Below, one piece after another: positions 1 through 8,573 of a stretch of DNA of 64,000 bases. Both the position numbers and the translations under genes were made by a program. This DNA is from Pseudoxanthomonas sp. (lineage in GTDB: Bacteria > Pseudomonadota > Gammaproteobacteria > Xanthomonadales > Xanthomonadaceae): positions 1,674,001 to 1,738,000 of the forward strand of contig NZ_DASYGY010000009.1 of the NCBI RefSeq assembly GCF_035999195.1, in the 5' to 3' direction. Position 1 is the stretch's first letter; the number at the start of each line of letters is the position of its first letter. The notes beneath the pieces were generated by a model. That model was not told the DNA's origin, did not search any database, and saw only the letters and a list, made by a program, of their open reading frames with translations.

Positions 1-475
1 GGCCTTCGTCCACGTCGGCGTCGTACTCCGCCCGCGGCTGGTCGAAGCCCTGCAGCGGGATGCGGGCCGGCACGAACTCGGGCACGCCCATGGCGATGGC
101 ATAGCGGTCATCGCCGATGCGTTCCACCGCATGCGTGGCAAGCGGACTGTCGACCTCGAAGACATCGCCCCGGGCGACACCGTCGCGCACCAGCCAAGCC
201 GCGACGCAGCGCGCACCGTTGCCGCATTGCTGCGAGCCGGAGCCATCGGCGTTCCAGATGCGGTAGGCCGCGACCGAACCGGCGCTGCGCGGCGGTTCGA
301 TGGTCAGGATCTGATCGCAGCCCACGCCGCGGTGCCGGTCGGCCAACGCGGACGCCAGCGCGGCATCCGGCGGCGGCGCGCCATCGCGGAGATCCAGCAC
401 CACGAAATCGTTGCCGGCCCCGTGCATCTTGGTGAAACGCATCGCCCTGGACCGCGCGTGCGGAGACTCAGCCAT
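1..475 (-). CDS. dapF: Diaminopimelate epimerase, partial (N-terminal part)
   Basis: Converts LL- to meso-diaminopimelate in the lysine and peptidoglycan precursor pathway, in the cytoplasm. The reverse strand reads MRFTKMHGAGNDFVVLD, then GVGCDQILTIEPP and the active-site block NADGSGSQQCGNGARC with the first catalytic Cys in the QQCGNGAR context. The C-terminal half, with the second catalytic Cys, lies beyond the window edge. Two starts are possible: ATG at 475, whose first bases overlap the stop of the upstream lptM (ATGGCTGA), and ATG at 442, 11 codons in. The overlapping start suggests translational coupling and is preferred. The lptM-dapF order matches E. coli yifL-dapF. Confidence 0.95.
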   Translation of the reverse strand, partial: MAESPHARSRAMRFTKMHGAGNDFVVLDLRDGAPPPDAALASALADRHRGVGCDQILTIEPPRSAGSVAAYRIWNADGSGSQQCGNGARCVAAWLVRDGVARGDVFEVDSPLATHAVERIGDDRYAIAMGVPEFVPARIPLQGFDQPRAEYDADVDEG

Positions 476-677
476 TCCCGTCGGTGGCCGGCACCGTGGC
501 CGGATCGATCGGCGGCTCGGCGGGGACGCTGTCGGTCGCGGGCGGTGCCGCCTCGGCCGGCGTCACCGGCGCCTCTTCGACCGGCTTCTCCGGCATGAAC
601 AGCGGGCCCTTGGCACCGCAGGCGGACAGGGCCGCCATGAGGGCGGCGGCGAAGGCAAGACGGACGTTCCGGTTCAT
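468..677 (-). CDS. lptM: LPS translocon maturation chaperone LptM (YifL-like lipoprotein)
   Basis: A 69-residue lipoprotein. It has a short signal peptide ending in a lipobox (ALSAC), followed directly by the family signature CGAKGPLFMP, then a Pro/Ala/Glu-rich low-complexity tail. In E. coli LptM (YifL) assists assembly of the LptD-LptE outer-membrane translocon. The same CGxKGPLxxP signature and the position immediately upstream of dapF support the call. The stop codon overlaps the preferred dapF start. The low-complexity tail is weakly conserved in the family and says nothing about function. Confidence 0.9.
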   Translation of the reverse strand: MNRNVRLAFAAALMAALSACGAKGPLFMPEKPVEEAPVTPAEAAPPATDSVPAEPPIDPATVPATDGNG

Positions 678-717
678 GCCGCGAGTATAGCCACAGCGGG
701 ATGAATGCGATCGTCGA

Positions 718-1236
718 TCACCGGCCGTGCGGCGGCTCCGGACGTCGCCACAGCCAGAGCGCGACGGTGGTCATGCAGGCGATCGGCAAGGCGACCATCC
801 ACCCGCGATGCGAGCCCATCCACAGCATTGCGGCCAGCAGGATCGCCGCACTGACCAGCATCGTCCACGTGGCCGCCCACTTGGCGCGCCGGGAGACCGC
901 ACGGTGCAGATGCCAGTCGTGGATCATCGGGCCGAAGCGCGGGTGGGTGACCAGGTAGCGGTGCAGACGTTCGGAGCCGCGCGAGGCGGCATAGGCGGCG
1001 ATCAGGATGAAGACCGTGGTCGGCAGGCCGGGCACGAAGACGCCCACGATGCCCATCCCCAGGCTGGCATAGGCCAGCAGCCGCCACGCCCAGCGGAAGC
1101 GCGCAGGGCGCGCGTCGGGCAGGTCGCGCGGCGGTGGCGGAGACGGCTCGTGCACGGCGACCTTGTACCCCAAATCCCGCACCGACGGCGCAAACATGCT
1201 CTGCGCGGAGCGGACCACCACGCCCCAGCTTGCCAT
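718..1236 (-). CDS. DUF454 (YbaN-like) inner-membrane protein
   Basis: A 172-residue protein with the DUF454/YbaN signature: a hydrophobic helix around residues 50-75 with GIVGVFVPGLPTTVFILIAA, then ASRGSERLHRYLVTHPRFGP and W, and two further hydrophobic helices near the C-terminus (about 118-160). Three to four membrane segments are expected. The function is unknown in the family. The N-terminal 40 residues are Pro/Arg-rich and poorly conserved, so translation may instead begin at the Met at 1197. It is separated from lptM by 40 bp and from the peptidase gene by a strong hairpin, and looks monocistronic. Confidence 0.85.
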   Translation of the reverse strand: MASWGVVVRSAQSMFAPSVRDLGYKVAVHEPSPPPPRDLPDARPARFRWAWRLLAYASLGMGIVGVFVPGLPTTVFILIAAYAASRGSERLHRYLVTHPRFGPMIHDWHLHRAVSRRAKWAATWTMLVSAAILLAAMLWMGSHRGWMVALPIACMTTVALWLWRRPEPPHGR

Positions 1237-1326
1237 GACGCATCACTCCGACCGAGGACCTGCCAGGGTATCGGCTGGCCAGGAGCGTCACTGAAGCGCC
1301 GCCTGTCGGCGACGGGCCGCAGACGG

Positions 1327-1352
1327 AAAGAGCCGGGTTTCCCCGGCTCTTT
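1327..1352. terminator. Strong bidirectional-type hairpin terminator
   Basis: Perfect 11-bp inverted repeat, AAAGAGCCGGG at 1327-1337 and CCCGGCTCTTT at 1342-1352, with a 4-nt loop. The A/T ends of the stem give a T-rich exit in both directions. It lies 20 bp after the stop of the oligopeptidase B-like gene (minus strand) and is the natural end of that transcript. Confidence 0.85.
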
Positions 1353-1371
1353 ATGTTGCCGCGCGAAGCGG

Positions 1372-3543
1372 TTACTTCGACGCCACGCCCAGCTGGTCCA
1401 GCATGAAGGCGTACATCTCGGCACGCTCGCGGTACTGGCGGAAGCGGCCCGACTTGCCGCCGTGCCCGGCCTCCATGTTGGTGCGGAACACGACGGTGTT
1501 CCTGCTCGTGTTCAGGTCACGCAGGCGGGCGACGTACTTGGCCGGCTCCCAGTACTGCACCTGCGAGTCCCACAGGCCGGTGCCGACGAACATCGCCGGG
1601 TAGGCCTTGGCCTGCAGGTTGTCGTAGGGCGAGTACTTCAGGATGTAGTCGTAATAGCCCTTCTCTTCCGGGTTGCCCCACTCGTCGTACTCGTTGGTGG
1701 TCAGCGGGATGCTGGGGTCCAGCATGGTGGTGACCACGTCGACGAACGGCACCAGGGTCAGGATGACCTTGTACTTTTCCGGCGCCATGTTCGACACCGC
1801 GCCCATCAGCAGGCCGCCGGCGCTGCCGCCCATTGCGGCGACGCGATCCTTGGCCGCATAGCCTTCCTTCACCAGGTAGTCGGTGACGTCGATGAAGTCG
1901 GTGAAGGTGTTGATCTTGTTGTACAGCTTGCCGTCGTCGTACCACGCACGGCCCATTTCCTGGCCACCGCGGATGTGCGCCAGCGCGTACACCACACCGC
2001 GGTCGAGCAGGCTGATGTTGGTGATACTGAAGTTCGGATCCATCGACGAGCCGTAGCTGCCGTAGGCGTACTGCAGCATCGGCGCCTTGCCATCACGGGC
2101 GACGTCCTTGCGGTAAACCAGCGTCACCGGGATCTTCGTCTTGCCGTCGCGGGCCGGCGCCCACACGCGCTCGGTCACGTACTTCGAGGCGTCGTAGCCC
2201 GGCACCGGCTGCTGTTTCAGCTGGCGGCGTTCGCCGGTCTTCGTGTTGATTTCGTAGGTCGTGGCCGGCGTGGTCATCGACGTGTAGCTGTAGCGGACCC
2301 AGTCGGTGCCGGTTTCGGGATTGGCGGACAGGCCCATCGAATAGGCGGACTCATCGGCCTTGATGTACTCGCTGCTGCCGTCGGCCTTGACCACGCGCAG
2401 GCTTTCCAGCGCATTGGCCCGCTCGGAGACCACGCTGAAGCCGTCGAACAGCTCGACACCCTCGACGAACACGTCGTCGCGGTGCGGTATCCAGTCCTTC
2501 CAGTCCTTGCGCGAGGTCGAGCCCGTCGGCGCCGTGACCACCTTGAAGTTGGTGGCGCCGTCGGCATTGGTGCGGATCACCCAGCGGCCACCCAGATGAT
2601 CGGCCTGGTACTCCACGTCGCGCTCGCGCGGCGCCAGCACGGTGAAGACACCCGGATTGGCCGCCGGCGTGCAGCGCATCTCCGAGGACACCGTGCTTTC
2701 CACGCCGATGCAGATGAACTGGTCGTCGCGGGTACGGCCGATGCCCATGTAGAAGCTGTCGTCTTCCTCTTCGTAGACGAGTTTGTCCTGGCTGGCCGGC
2801 GTGCCCAGCACGTGCGACTTCACCCGCTTGCTGAGCAGGGTTTCCGGATCCTTGTCCACGTAGAACAGCGTGCGGCCGTCATCGGACCAGACCAGGTTCG
2901 GCTCGGCATTGGTCACGGTATCCGGCAGCATCTCGCCGGTGTCCAGGTTCTTGAAGCGGATCGTGTACTGGCGGCGGCCGTTGGTGTCGTCGGCATAGGC
3001 CAGCAGGCGGTTGTCCTGGCTGACCTCGTAGTCGCCGACGCTGTAGTAGTCCTTGCCTTCGCCCAGCGCATTGACGTCCAGCAGCACCTGCTCGCCGGCG
3101 AAGTCGCCGGCCTCGTTGGCCTTCTGGATCGACACCGCGTCCACGCCCGGGCCGTCCTTGCGGCGCGCGTGCACGGGGTAATCCTTGCCCGTCACGAAGC
3201 GCGCGTAGTACCACCAGCCGCGCTCGCGGTACGGCACGCTGGCGTCGTCCTGCTTGATGCGCGCGACGACCTCGTTGTAGAGCGTGTCCTCCAGCGGCTT
3301 CAGCGGCGCCATCACCGTATCGGTGTACTTATTCTCGGCTTCGAGGTAGGCGAGCATCTCCTTGTTCTCGCGCTTGTCGTCGCGCAGCCAGTAGTACTCG
3401 TCGTTGCGCTCGGCGCCGTGCGGCGCCTTCACGACGTGCGGCTTCTTGGCCACGTCGGGCGGGGTGGCGGTGGCGGCGAAAGCGGAGGTGATCGGGGTAC
3501 TCATCAGGACGGTCGCGGCAAGCAGGAAGGAGGTCGGCTTCAT
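1372..3543 (-). CDS. ptrB: Secreted oligopeptidase B-like serine peptidase (S9A)
   Basis: A 723-residue S9A peptidase predicted to cut short peptides after basic residues, by family knowledge. It has a signal peptide (cleavage near SAFA-ATATPP, residue about 24), so it acts in the periplasm, unlike E. coli PtrB. A beta-propeller with the family start HGAERNDEYYWLRDD (about 42-56) is followed by an alpha/beta-hydrolase domain. The nucleophile is in MGGSAGG (Ser574), the acid in GLWDSQVQYWEP (Asp about 659) and the His in EAGHGG (His694). Normal length for the family. It shares strand and class with the next S9 gene upstream but is separated by GC-rich hairpins. Confidence 0.92.
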   Translation of the reverse strand: MKPTSFLLAATVLMSTPITSAFAATATPPDVAKKPHVVKAPHGAERNDEYYWLRDDKRENKEMLAYLEAENKYTDTVMAPLKPLEDTLYNEVVARIKQDDASVPYRERGWWYYARFVTGKDYPVHARRKDGPGVDAVSIQKANEAGDFAGEQVLLDVNALGEGKDYYSVGDYEVSQDNRLLAYADDTNGRRQYTIRFKNLDTGEMLPDTVTNAEPNLVWSDDGRTLFYVDKDPETLLSKRVKSHVLGTPASQDKLVYEEEDDSFYMGIGRTRDDQFICIGVESTVSSEMRCTPAANPGVFTVLAPRERDVEYQADHLGGRWVIRTNADGATNFKVVTAPTGSTSRKDWKDWIPHRDDVFVEGVELFDGFSVVSERANALESLRVVKADGSSEYIKADESAYSMGLSANPETGTDWVRYSYTSMTTPATTYEINTKTGERRQLKQQPVPGYDASKYVTERVWAPARDGKTKIPVTLVYRKDVARDGKAPMLQYAYGSYGSSMDPNFSITNISLLDRGVVYALAHIRGGQEMGRAWYDDGKLYNKINTFTDFIDVTDYLVKEGYAAKDRVAAMGGSAGGLLMGAVSNMAPEKYKVILTLVPFVDVVTTMLDPSIPLTTNEYDEWGNPEEKGYYDYILKYSPYDNLQAKAYPAMFVGTGLWDSQVQYWEPAKYVARLRDLNTSRNTVVFRTNMEAGHGGKSGRFRQYRERAEMYAFMLDQLGVASK

Positions 3544-3587
3544 GGATGGGGTCCGGGGATGCGGGATGCAATGCGTCGGGATAGGCC

Positions 3588-3611
3588 CCCTCCCCCGCGT
3601 GCGGGGGAGGG
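3588..3611. repeat. GC-rich palindromic intergenic repeat
   Basis: Perfect 11-bp arms, CCCTCCCCCGC at 3588-3598 and GCGGGGGAGGG at 3601-3611, with a 2-nt loop, followed by a G-rich tail (GTTGGGGTGGGGG). This kind of C/G-rich palindrome is common between genes in Xanthomonadaceae. It may act as a transcription attenuator between the two S9 peptidase genes. Confidence 0.6.
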
Positions 3612-3673
3612 TTGGGGTGGGGGACAGCGGCTCCGTCTGACGTCGGCGCTGCCCCCTTCCGCCCTTCGGGCAT

Positions 3674-3695
3674 CTTCCCCCGCAGGCGGGGGAAG
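3674..3695. repeat. Second GC-rich palindrome, related to 3588-3611
   Basis: Perfect 10-bp arms, CTTCCCCCGC at 3674-3683 and GCGGGGGAAG at 3686-3695, with a 2-nt loop. It lies directly downstream of the prolyl oligopeptidase stop codon at 3707 and may serve as its terminator. The core CCCCCGC/GCGGGGG is the same as in the palindrome 75 bp away, so the two form a REP-like pair. Confidence 0.6.
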
Positions 3696-3706
3696 GGAGC
3701 GAAGAC

Positions 3707-5812
3707 TTACTTCGACAGCTGCTGCCAGAGGAAGGTATAGGCCAGCGCGCTCATGTGCGCGGCCTGGGCGTTGTTCGCCGCGCCGCCGTGGCCGCCCTCG
3801 ATGTTCTCGTAGTAGCGCACGTCCTTGCCGGCATCCAGCATCATCGCCGCCATCTTGCGGGCGTGGCCGGGGTGCACGCGGTCATCGCGCGTCGAAGTCA
3901 TGAACAGCGTCGGCGGATAGTCCTTCTTCGCATCGAACAGGTGGTACGGCGAGAAGGTCTTGATGAACTCCCAGTCGGCCGTGTCGGGATTGCCGTACTC
4001 GGCCATCCACGACGCACCGGCCAGCAGATGGCTGTAGCGCTTCATGTCCAGCAGCGGGACCTGCACCACGACCGCACCGAACAGCTCCGGATACTGCGTC
4101 AGCATGTTGCCGGTCAGCAGGCCGCCGTTGCTGCCGCCCTGGATGCCCAGGTGCTTCGGCGAGGTGATCTTGCGGGCGATCAGGTCCTGCGCGACCGCGG
4201 CGAAATCCTCATAGGCCTTGTGGCGGTTGGCCTTCAGCGCGGCCTGGTGCCAGCGCGGACCGTACTCGCCGCCGCCGCGGATGTTGGCGACCGCATAGAC
4301 GCCCCCCTTCTCCAGCCAGCCCTTGCCGACGCCGCCGGAGTAGCCCGGGGTCATCGAAATCTCGAAGCCGCCGTAGCCGTACAGCAGGGTCGGCGTGCTG
4401 CCGTCGTACTTCAGGCCTTCTGGACGCACCAGGAAGTACGGGATCTTGGTGCCGTCCTTCGAGGTGGCGAAGTGCTGCTCGATCTTCTTGCCGGACGCAT
4501 CGAAGAACGCCGGCATCGACTTCAGCTGTTCCGGCTGCTTGCCCAGCTCGACCAGCGACAGCGTGGTCGGCGTCAGGTAGTCGGTGACCGTCATCCAGAC
4601 CGCATCGCTGCTGTCGGCATCCACCGCGCTGACGCTGATGGTGCCGAAGCCGGGCGCACCCACGAACTCGCTGCGCTTCCAGCCCGTCGCCGAGGGCGTC
4701 AGCACGCTGAGGCGGTTCTTGACGTCGTCCAGCACGTTCAGCACGACGTGGTTCTTCGTGACGGACATGCCCGCGAGCGAGGTGGTCATGGTCGGCTCGA
4801 ACAGCACGTCGAACGTGCGCGTGCCGGCCATGAAATCATCGAACTTCGCCGCCAGCAGCGAGCCGGCCGCGTAGGTCGTGCCGCCGACGGTCCACGGCTC
4901 GCGCAGCTCCAGCGTCAGCCACTCGCGGAACACGCCCTTGTTGGCCGAGTTGGGCGCGTTGATCTTGGCCAGCGTGCCGTCGGCGCGGCGCAGGTACAGC
5001 TCGTCGTTGTAGAAGGCCAGCGTGCGGCTGACGAAATCGCGCTGGAAGCCCGGCGTGTCGTCGTGGTAAGCCGCGATGTACATGTCGTTCGGCTTGCCTT
5101 CGTAGACGACCTTGGCGCTGTCCAGCGGCGTGCCGCGCTTCCATTCCTTGACGATGCGCGGATAGCCCGAGCTGGTCAGGCTGCCGGCACCGAAGTCGGT
5201 GTACACGTAGACGGTGTCGGCGTCCTTCCAGCCCAGGGCGCCCTTGGCCTCGGGGCGATAGAAGCCGTCGGCGAGGAACTTCTTGTTGACCAGGTCGAAC
5301 TCGCGGGTCTCGTCGGCGTCGGCGCCGCCGCGCGACAGCGCGATGAGGCAACGCGTGTAGTCGGGCTTGCGGCAGTCGGCCCCGTGCCAGACCCAGTTCT
5401 TGCCTTCGGCCTTGTTCAGCGCGTCCAGGTCGAGCACGGTTTCCCACTGCGGCTGCGCCTTGCGGTACTCGGCCAGCGTGGTGCGGCGCCAGAGACCGCG
5501 CTCGTGCTGCTTGTCCTTCCAGAAGTTGTAGTAGAAGTCGCCGATCTTCTGCACGCCGGGAATCTTGGCGTCGGAGTCGAGGATGGCGCGGATGTCCGCT
5601 TCCAGCTGCCTGAAGGCGGGCGTGGCCGCGATCTCGGCCTCGGCCCTGGCGTTGACACTCTTCACCCAGTCGAGCTGCTTCTGGCCTTCGACGTCTTCCA
5701 GCCACGCATACGGGTCGTTGGACACATCAGCCTCCGCGGCGTGGACGGGGGCGGACATCACGCCCGCAACGGCAAGACCTGCGGCCAGGCAGGCATGGGT
5801 GAGTCTGGGCAT
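3707..5812 (-). CDS. Secreted prolyl oligopeptidase family protein (S9A)
   Basis: A 701-residue S9A peptidase with a signal peptide (cleavage near VHA-AEADVS, about residue 26), hence periplasmic. The mature N-terminus has the family phrase DPYAWLEDVEGQKQLDWVKSVN. A propeller domain precedes the hydrolase domain with the nucleophile in GGSNGG (Ser561), the acid in STRDDRVHPGHARK (Asp644) and the His in EGGHGG (His675). It probably cleaves short proline-containing peptides. It differs from the downstream oligopeptidase B-like enzyme in the specificity regions, so the two are distinct peptidases rather than a recent duplicate. Confidence 0.9.
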   Translation of the reverse strand: MPRLTHACLAAGLAVAGVMSAPVHAAEADVSNDPYAWLEDVEGQKQLDWVKSVNARAEAEIAATPAFRQLEADIRAILDSDAKIPGVQKIGDFYYNFWKDKQHERGLWRRTTLAEYRKAQPQWETVLDLDALNKAEGKNWVWHGADCRKPDYTRCLIALSRGGADADETREFDLVNKKFLADGFYRPEAKGALGWKDADTVYVYTDFGAGSLTSSGYPRIVKEWKRGTPLDSAKVVYEGKPNDMYIAAYHDDTPGFQRDFVSRTLAFYNDELYLRRADGTLAKINAPNSANKGVFREWLTLELREPWTVGGTTYAAGSLLAAKFDDFMAGTRTFDVLFEPTMTTSLAGMSVTKNHVVLNVLDDVKNRLSVLTPSATGWKRSEFVGAPGFGTISVSAVDADSSDAVWMTVTDYLTPTTLSLVELGKQPEQLKSMPAFFDASGKKIEQHFATSKDGTKIPYFLVRPEGLKYDGSTPTLLYGYGGFEISMTPGYSGGVGKGWLEKGGVYAVANIRGGGEYGPRWHQAALKANRHKAYEDFAAVAQDLIARKITSPKHLGIQGGSNGGLLTGNMLTQYPELFGAVVVQVPLLDMKRYSHLLAGASWMAEYGNPDTADWEFIKTFSPYHLFDAKKDYPPTLFMTSTRDDRVHPGHARKMAAMMLDAGKDVRYYENIEGGHGGAANNAQAAHMSALAYTFLWQQLSK

Positions 5813-5888
5813 CGGGGAGCGCTCCGGAGGTGCAGTTCATGAACATGTCACGCTAGCACAAGGCCCGGAGGCCACCCCCTGCCGAAGG

Positions 5889-6212
5889 TCAGGCCGCCCG
5901 GACCACGCCCGCGTGGCGGGCACGCAGGCGACGGGCCTGGGGCGAGCGGCGGCGGACCGCAGGGCGAAGCCGGCGCGCTGCCGCCGGCAGGCGGAACCGG
6001 TGCAGCGCCCACCACGCCACCGCCGGCATGCCGACCAGCCACAGCGGCAACCAGCCCAGGGCATCGGTGCTGGCGCGCGCCAGCGGCACCAGCAACACCA
6101 GCGCAAGTCCTGTCAGGACGGCCCGACGCAGCATGCGATCCAGGGCAGCGTCGGGACGATCGGGATCGACCGGACGTGACGAGGGGAATGACGCGATGGA
6201 CACGATGGACAT
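5889..6212 (-). CDS. Small hypothetical membrane protein
   Basis: A 107-residue protein with two hydrophobic stretches: about residues 30-47 (AVLTGLALVLLVPLARA) and 53-70 (LGWLPLWLVGMPAVAWWAL). A very Arg/Ala-rich C-terminal tail of about 35 residues follows and is likely cytoplasmic by the positive-inside rule. No known domain was recognised. Coding is supported by the hydrophobic pattern and by an otherwise empty gap. It stands alone, convergent with nothing, 140 bp from the divergent lipocalin gene. Confidence 0.55.
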   Translation of the reverse strand: MSIVSIASFPSSRPVDPDRPDAALDRMLRRAVLTGLALVLLVPLARASTDALGWLPLWLVGMPAVAWWALHRFRLPAAARRLRPAVRRRSPQARRLRARHAGVVRAA

Positions 6213-6353
6213 GGCAAGGGGCTCCCGTGAGGTGATGTCGGTACGACGTCACACTGGCGCACGGGCATCTCACGGACTGCGACATCACCGGTTAACATCT
6301 TCCTCGCATCCTGCTGGCTAGCGTGTCCGTAAGACGGGGAGAAAGGAGTCAAC

Positions 6354-6938
6354 ATGCCCATGCCGTTGTTTCCCCGTGTGGTCCGCCTCGCGCTGTTGGC
6401 CTGCCTGCTGGCGCTGATGGCCGGTTGCGGCCATCGCGGCGCCGTCCGGGAAGACCCCGCCGCGCTGGACCTGCCCCGCTTCATGGGCACGTGGAACGTC
6501 ATCGCGCACGTCCCCTACTTCGCCGAGCGCGGGCATGTGGCCGCGCGTTACGAATACGCGCTGCGCGACACCGACAAGGTGGGCGTGACGTATCACTACC
6601 GGGAAGGCTTCGACCAGCCCGGACAGACGCGCGAAGCCCGCGCCTCGGTCAAGGGCGACTCCGGCAATCGCGAGTGGACGCTGTGGTTCGTCGGCGTGGT
6701 GCCGGCGAAATGGCGCATCCGTGAGGTGGCGCCCGACTACTCCTGGGCGCTGGCCGACTACCCCGGCCGCGACATGGGCTGGATCCTGGCGCGGGATCCA
6801 ATGATGGACGATGCGCTTTACCAGGACCTGGTGAAACGCGCCCGCGACCACGGCATCAATGCCCGCCAACTGGTGCGTGTGCCGCAGCTGCCGCAGCAGG
6901 TGGGGACGCCGGGATTCGGCGAACCGAAAGAACCGTGA
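6354..6938 (+). CDS. blc: Lipocalin family outer-membrane lipoprotein (Blc-like)
   Basis: A 194-residue lipoprotein with lipobox LMAGC (Cys about 24). The lipocalin first motif is FMGTWNVIAHVPYFAE (about 43-58; the GxW element is GTW). The barrel strands AARYEYALRD, VTYHYREGF, REWTLWF and KWRIREVAPDYSWALADY match bacterial lipocalins. Blc binds lysophospholipids or fatty acids at the outer membrane and is often stress induced, by family knowledge. A strong ribosome binding site (GGAGAAAGGAG) lies just upstream of the ATG. Confidence 0.9.
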   Translation: MPMPLFPRVVRLALLACLLALMAGCGHRGAVREDPAALDLPRFMGTWNVIAHVPYFAERGHVAARYEYALRDTDKVGVTYHYREGFDQPGQTREARASVKGDSGNREWTLWFVGVVPAKWRIREVAPDYSWALADYPGRDMGWILARDPMMDDALYQDLVKRARDHGINARQLVRVPQLPQQVGTPGFGEPKEP

Positions 6939-6948
6939 TTCGGCATCC

Positions 6949-6973
6949 TGTAGGAGCGACGTCAGTCGCGACC
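6949..6973 (+). repeat. REP-like 25-bp element, left copy
   Basis: Starts TGTAGGAGCGACGTCAGTCG and ends CGACC. It is a perfect inverted copy of 7070-7094. Internally it carries the imperfect palindrome GCGACGTCAGTCGC. Elements starting GTAGGAGCGAC are typical dispersed palindromes of Xanthomonas, Stenotrophomonas and Pseudoxanthomonas. Confidence 0.8.
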
Positions 6974-7069
6974 GATTGCGGACGTTGCCCTGGATGCTTC
7001 GCAACAAGAGTGGCGCCTGCTTCCTGCGCCATAACGCGTGAGTACCGCTTCAAGACACTCGAGATCAGT

Positions 7070-7094
7070 GGTCGCGACTGACGTCGCTCCTACA
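7070..7094 (-). repeat. REP-like 25-bp element, right copy (inverted)
   Basis: Perfect reverse complement of 6949-6973, 25 of 25 bases, separated by 96 bp that contains no gene. The pair can form a long cruciform or a convergent transcription end between the lipocalin gene (plus) and the WYL regulator (minus), whose stop codons both face it. Confidence 0.8.
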
Positions 7095-7098
7095 TGGA

Positions 7099-8070
7099 TC
7101 ATCGCTTCTCGTAGTTCGACAGCGCCAGTTCCAGCAGCGCCTTCGCCTGCTCGCGCAGCACGGCGGGCTCGACGATCTCCGCGTCGGCGCCGTAGTGCAG
7201 GATGTCCATCAGCAACTCGCGCGAGACGCTGTAGGGGATCTTCAGCTCGTAACGGCCATCGGGCAGGTGGCGGCCCTGCTGCTTGGAATGCCACTGTTCG
7301 TCGGCGACCCAGCGCGCGGCCTTGGCGCTGAACAGGATGCTCGCCCAGCCCTTCGGCTCGCCGGAGAAGATGCCGTAGCTCGAGGCCAGATGCTGGTTCA
7401 GTTCCTCATTCGGAAGGTCGCGCGCGGCCTCTTCGGCCAGCCGCGCGTTGCTCACGCGGTCGACGGCGAAGCTGCGCAGGGCGTTGCGCTCGTGGTCCCA
7501 CGCATCGAGGTACCAGTTGTCGCGGTAGTGGGTGATGCGCTGCGGCGACACCGTGCGCCGGGTGCGCTCGTCGGTGGAACGGGCGCGGTATTCGAACTGC
7601 AATTGTTTGCGCTCCAGCACGGCCGAGGCGACGGTACGGAAGCTGGCTTCGTCGAGCTTGCGACCGCGGTGCGGGATGACGCGCACACGGTCGACCGGCC
7701 AGTGGTCCACGCCGGCATGGTCGGCCAGCAGGCTTTCGATGCGCTTCTGCAACGGCGCCAGCGCGCCCGACAGCACGCCGCCCCCCGTGCGCACCAGCAA
7801 CTGCTGCGCCGCCAGCAGCGCATACAGCTCTTCCGAGCTCAGCCACAGGCCGGGCAGCTCGAAACGGTCGCTTTCGGCGGCGTGGTAGCGGAACCCCGCT
7901 TCGCCGTCGCCCTCGATCGGCGCCATCAGCGCATCGCGCAGGTACGCCAGGTCGCGGTAGACCGTCGCGCGCGAACAGCCCAGTTCCTCCTGCAACCGCT
8001 TCACCGTGACCGGGTAGCGGGCCGCCTTGAGGAGTCGGTGCAGGGCGGTGATGCGTTCGATCTTGTCCAT
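7099..8070 (-). CDS. HTH_11/WYL-domain transcriptional regulator (YafY-like)
   Basis: About 323 residues. The N-terminal helix-turn-helix reads MDKIERITALHRLLKAARYPVTVKRLQEELGCSR in two parts, continuing ATVYRDLAYLRDAL. The middle is a WYL sensor domain with the characteristic ITHYRDNWYLDAWDHERNALRSFAVDRV block (about 175-205) and a C-terminal WCX extension (YELKIPYSVSRELLMDILHYG). WYL proteins sense nucleic-acid or other ligands in stress and defence settings, by family knowledge. The ATG at 8070 is chosen over a GTG at 8079 because family members begin MDKIERxxALHRLL. No obvious target operon is adjacent. Confidence 0.88.
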   Translation of the reverse strand: MDKIERITALHRLLKAARYPVTVKRLQEELGCSRATVYRDLAYLRDALMAPIEGDGEAGFRYHAAESDRFELPGLWLSSEELYALLAAQQLLVRTGGGVLSGALAPLQKRIESLLADHAGVDHWPVDRVRVIPHRGRKLDEASFRTVASAVLERKQLQFEYRARSTDERTRRTVSPQRITHYRDNWYLDAWDHERNALRSFAVDRVSNARLAEEAARDLPNEELNQHLASSYGIFSGEPKGWASILFSAKAARWVADEQWHSKQQGRHLPDGRYELKIPYSVSRELLMDILHYGADAEIVEPAVLREQAKALLELALSNYEKR

Positions 8071-8573
8071 GGGCGGCACGGCAGGGGGCGTGCCCGGATT
8101 ATCACCGACGGATGGCCGTTTTCATCGCCCCGTCGCCGTTGGAACAGGCAACGGGGACCTGCGCCGACGGCGTCTTGGGCCCGTGCGGTGCCTGGTGCCC
8201 CGGCGTGTCCTCACCGTCGTGGCGCCCTCAACGCGCGGACCCAAGGCGCTGTCGCGCCGCACTACGCCGGCAAGGAGTGTGCACCGCTCTGCCAGCACGT
8301 GCTCACCGACGCACGCCTGCCATGGGCCCATGCGGCGCACGCGATCTTCATCCTCGAAGCACGGTCTCCGGTCTGCGCGCAACGGATGCGTCCAGCCCGA
8401 CGCCAGCGACCCGCAAGGGGAACGCCGTCGATCGTGACGGCCATCGCGGATCGGACGCATGCGCGTGCGCGAGTGCATGTCGCAAACCTGAATCCGAACA
8501 AGCACTTGGGTTGTGGTGTCACACATCGCCGCCTACCATGTAACCGATTACAACCATCCTCCCCGAGACTGCC
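8071..8573. other. 503-bp stretch without a convincing gene
   Basis: Open frames here are short, Arg-rich and overlap on both strands; none begins with a credible ribosome binding site or shows a recognisable domain. The last 60 bases should hold the promoter of the DUF481 gene. I see no repeat or RNA structure that I can support. Confidence 0.5.

Noticed and set aside
727..3903. An open frame of over 1000 codons on the plus strand
   Set aside because: It runs antisense through the oligopeptidase B-like gene, with its Val/His/Arg-rich composition typical of reverse frames in GC-rich DNA; no domain was recognisable.
3707..5812. Possible duplication of the two S9 peptidases
   Set aside because: Active-site contexts (GGSAGG against GGSNGG; WDSQVQYW against TRDDRVHP) place them in different S9A branches, so they are old paralogues, not a tandem copy.
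8070..8079. GTG start for the WYL regulator
   Set aside because: The ATG at 8070 gives the conserved N-terminus MDKIERI of the family.
8112..8543. Possible small genes in the 8071-8573 gap
   Set aside because: Arg- and Cys-rich frames overlapping on both strands, no ribosome binding site, no hydrophobic or domain pattern.
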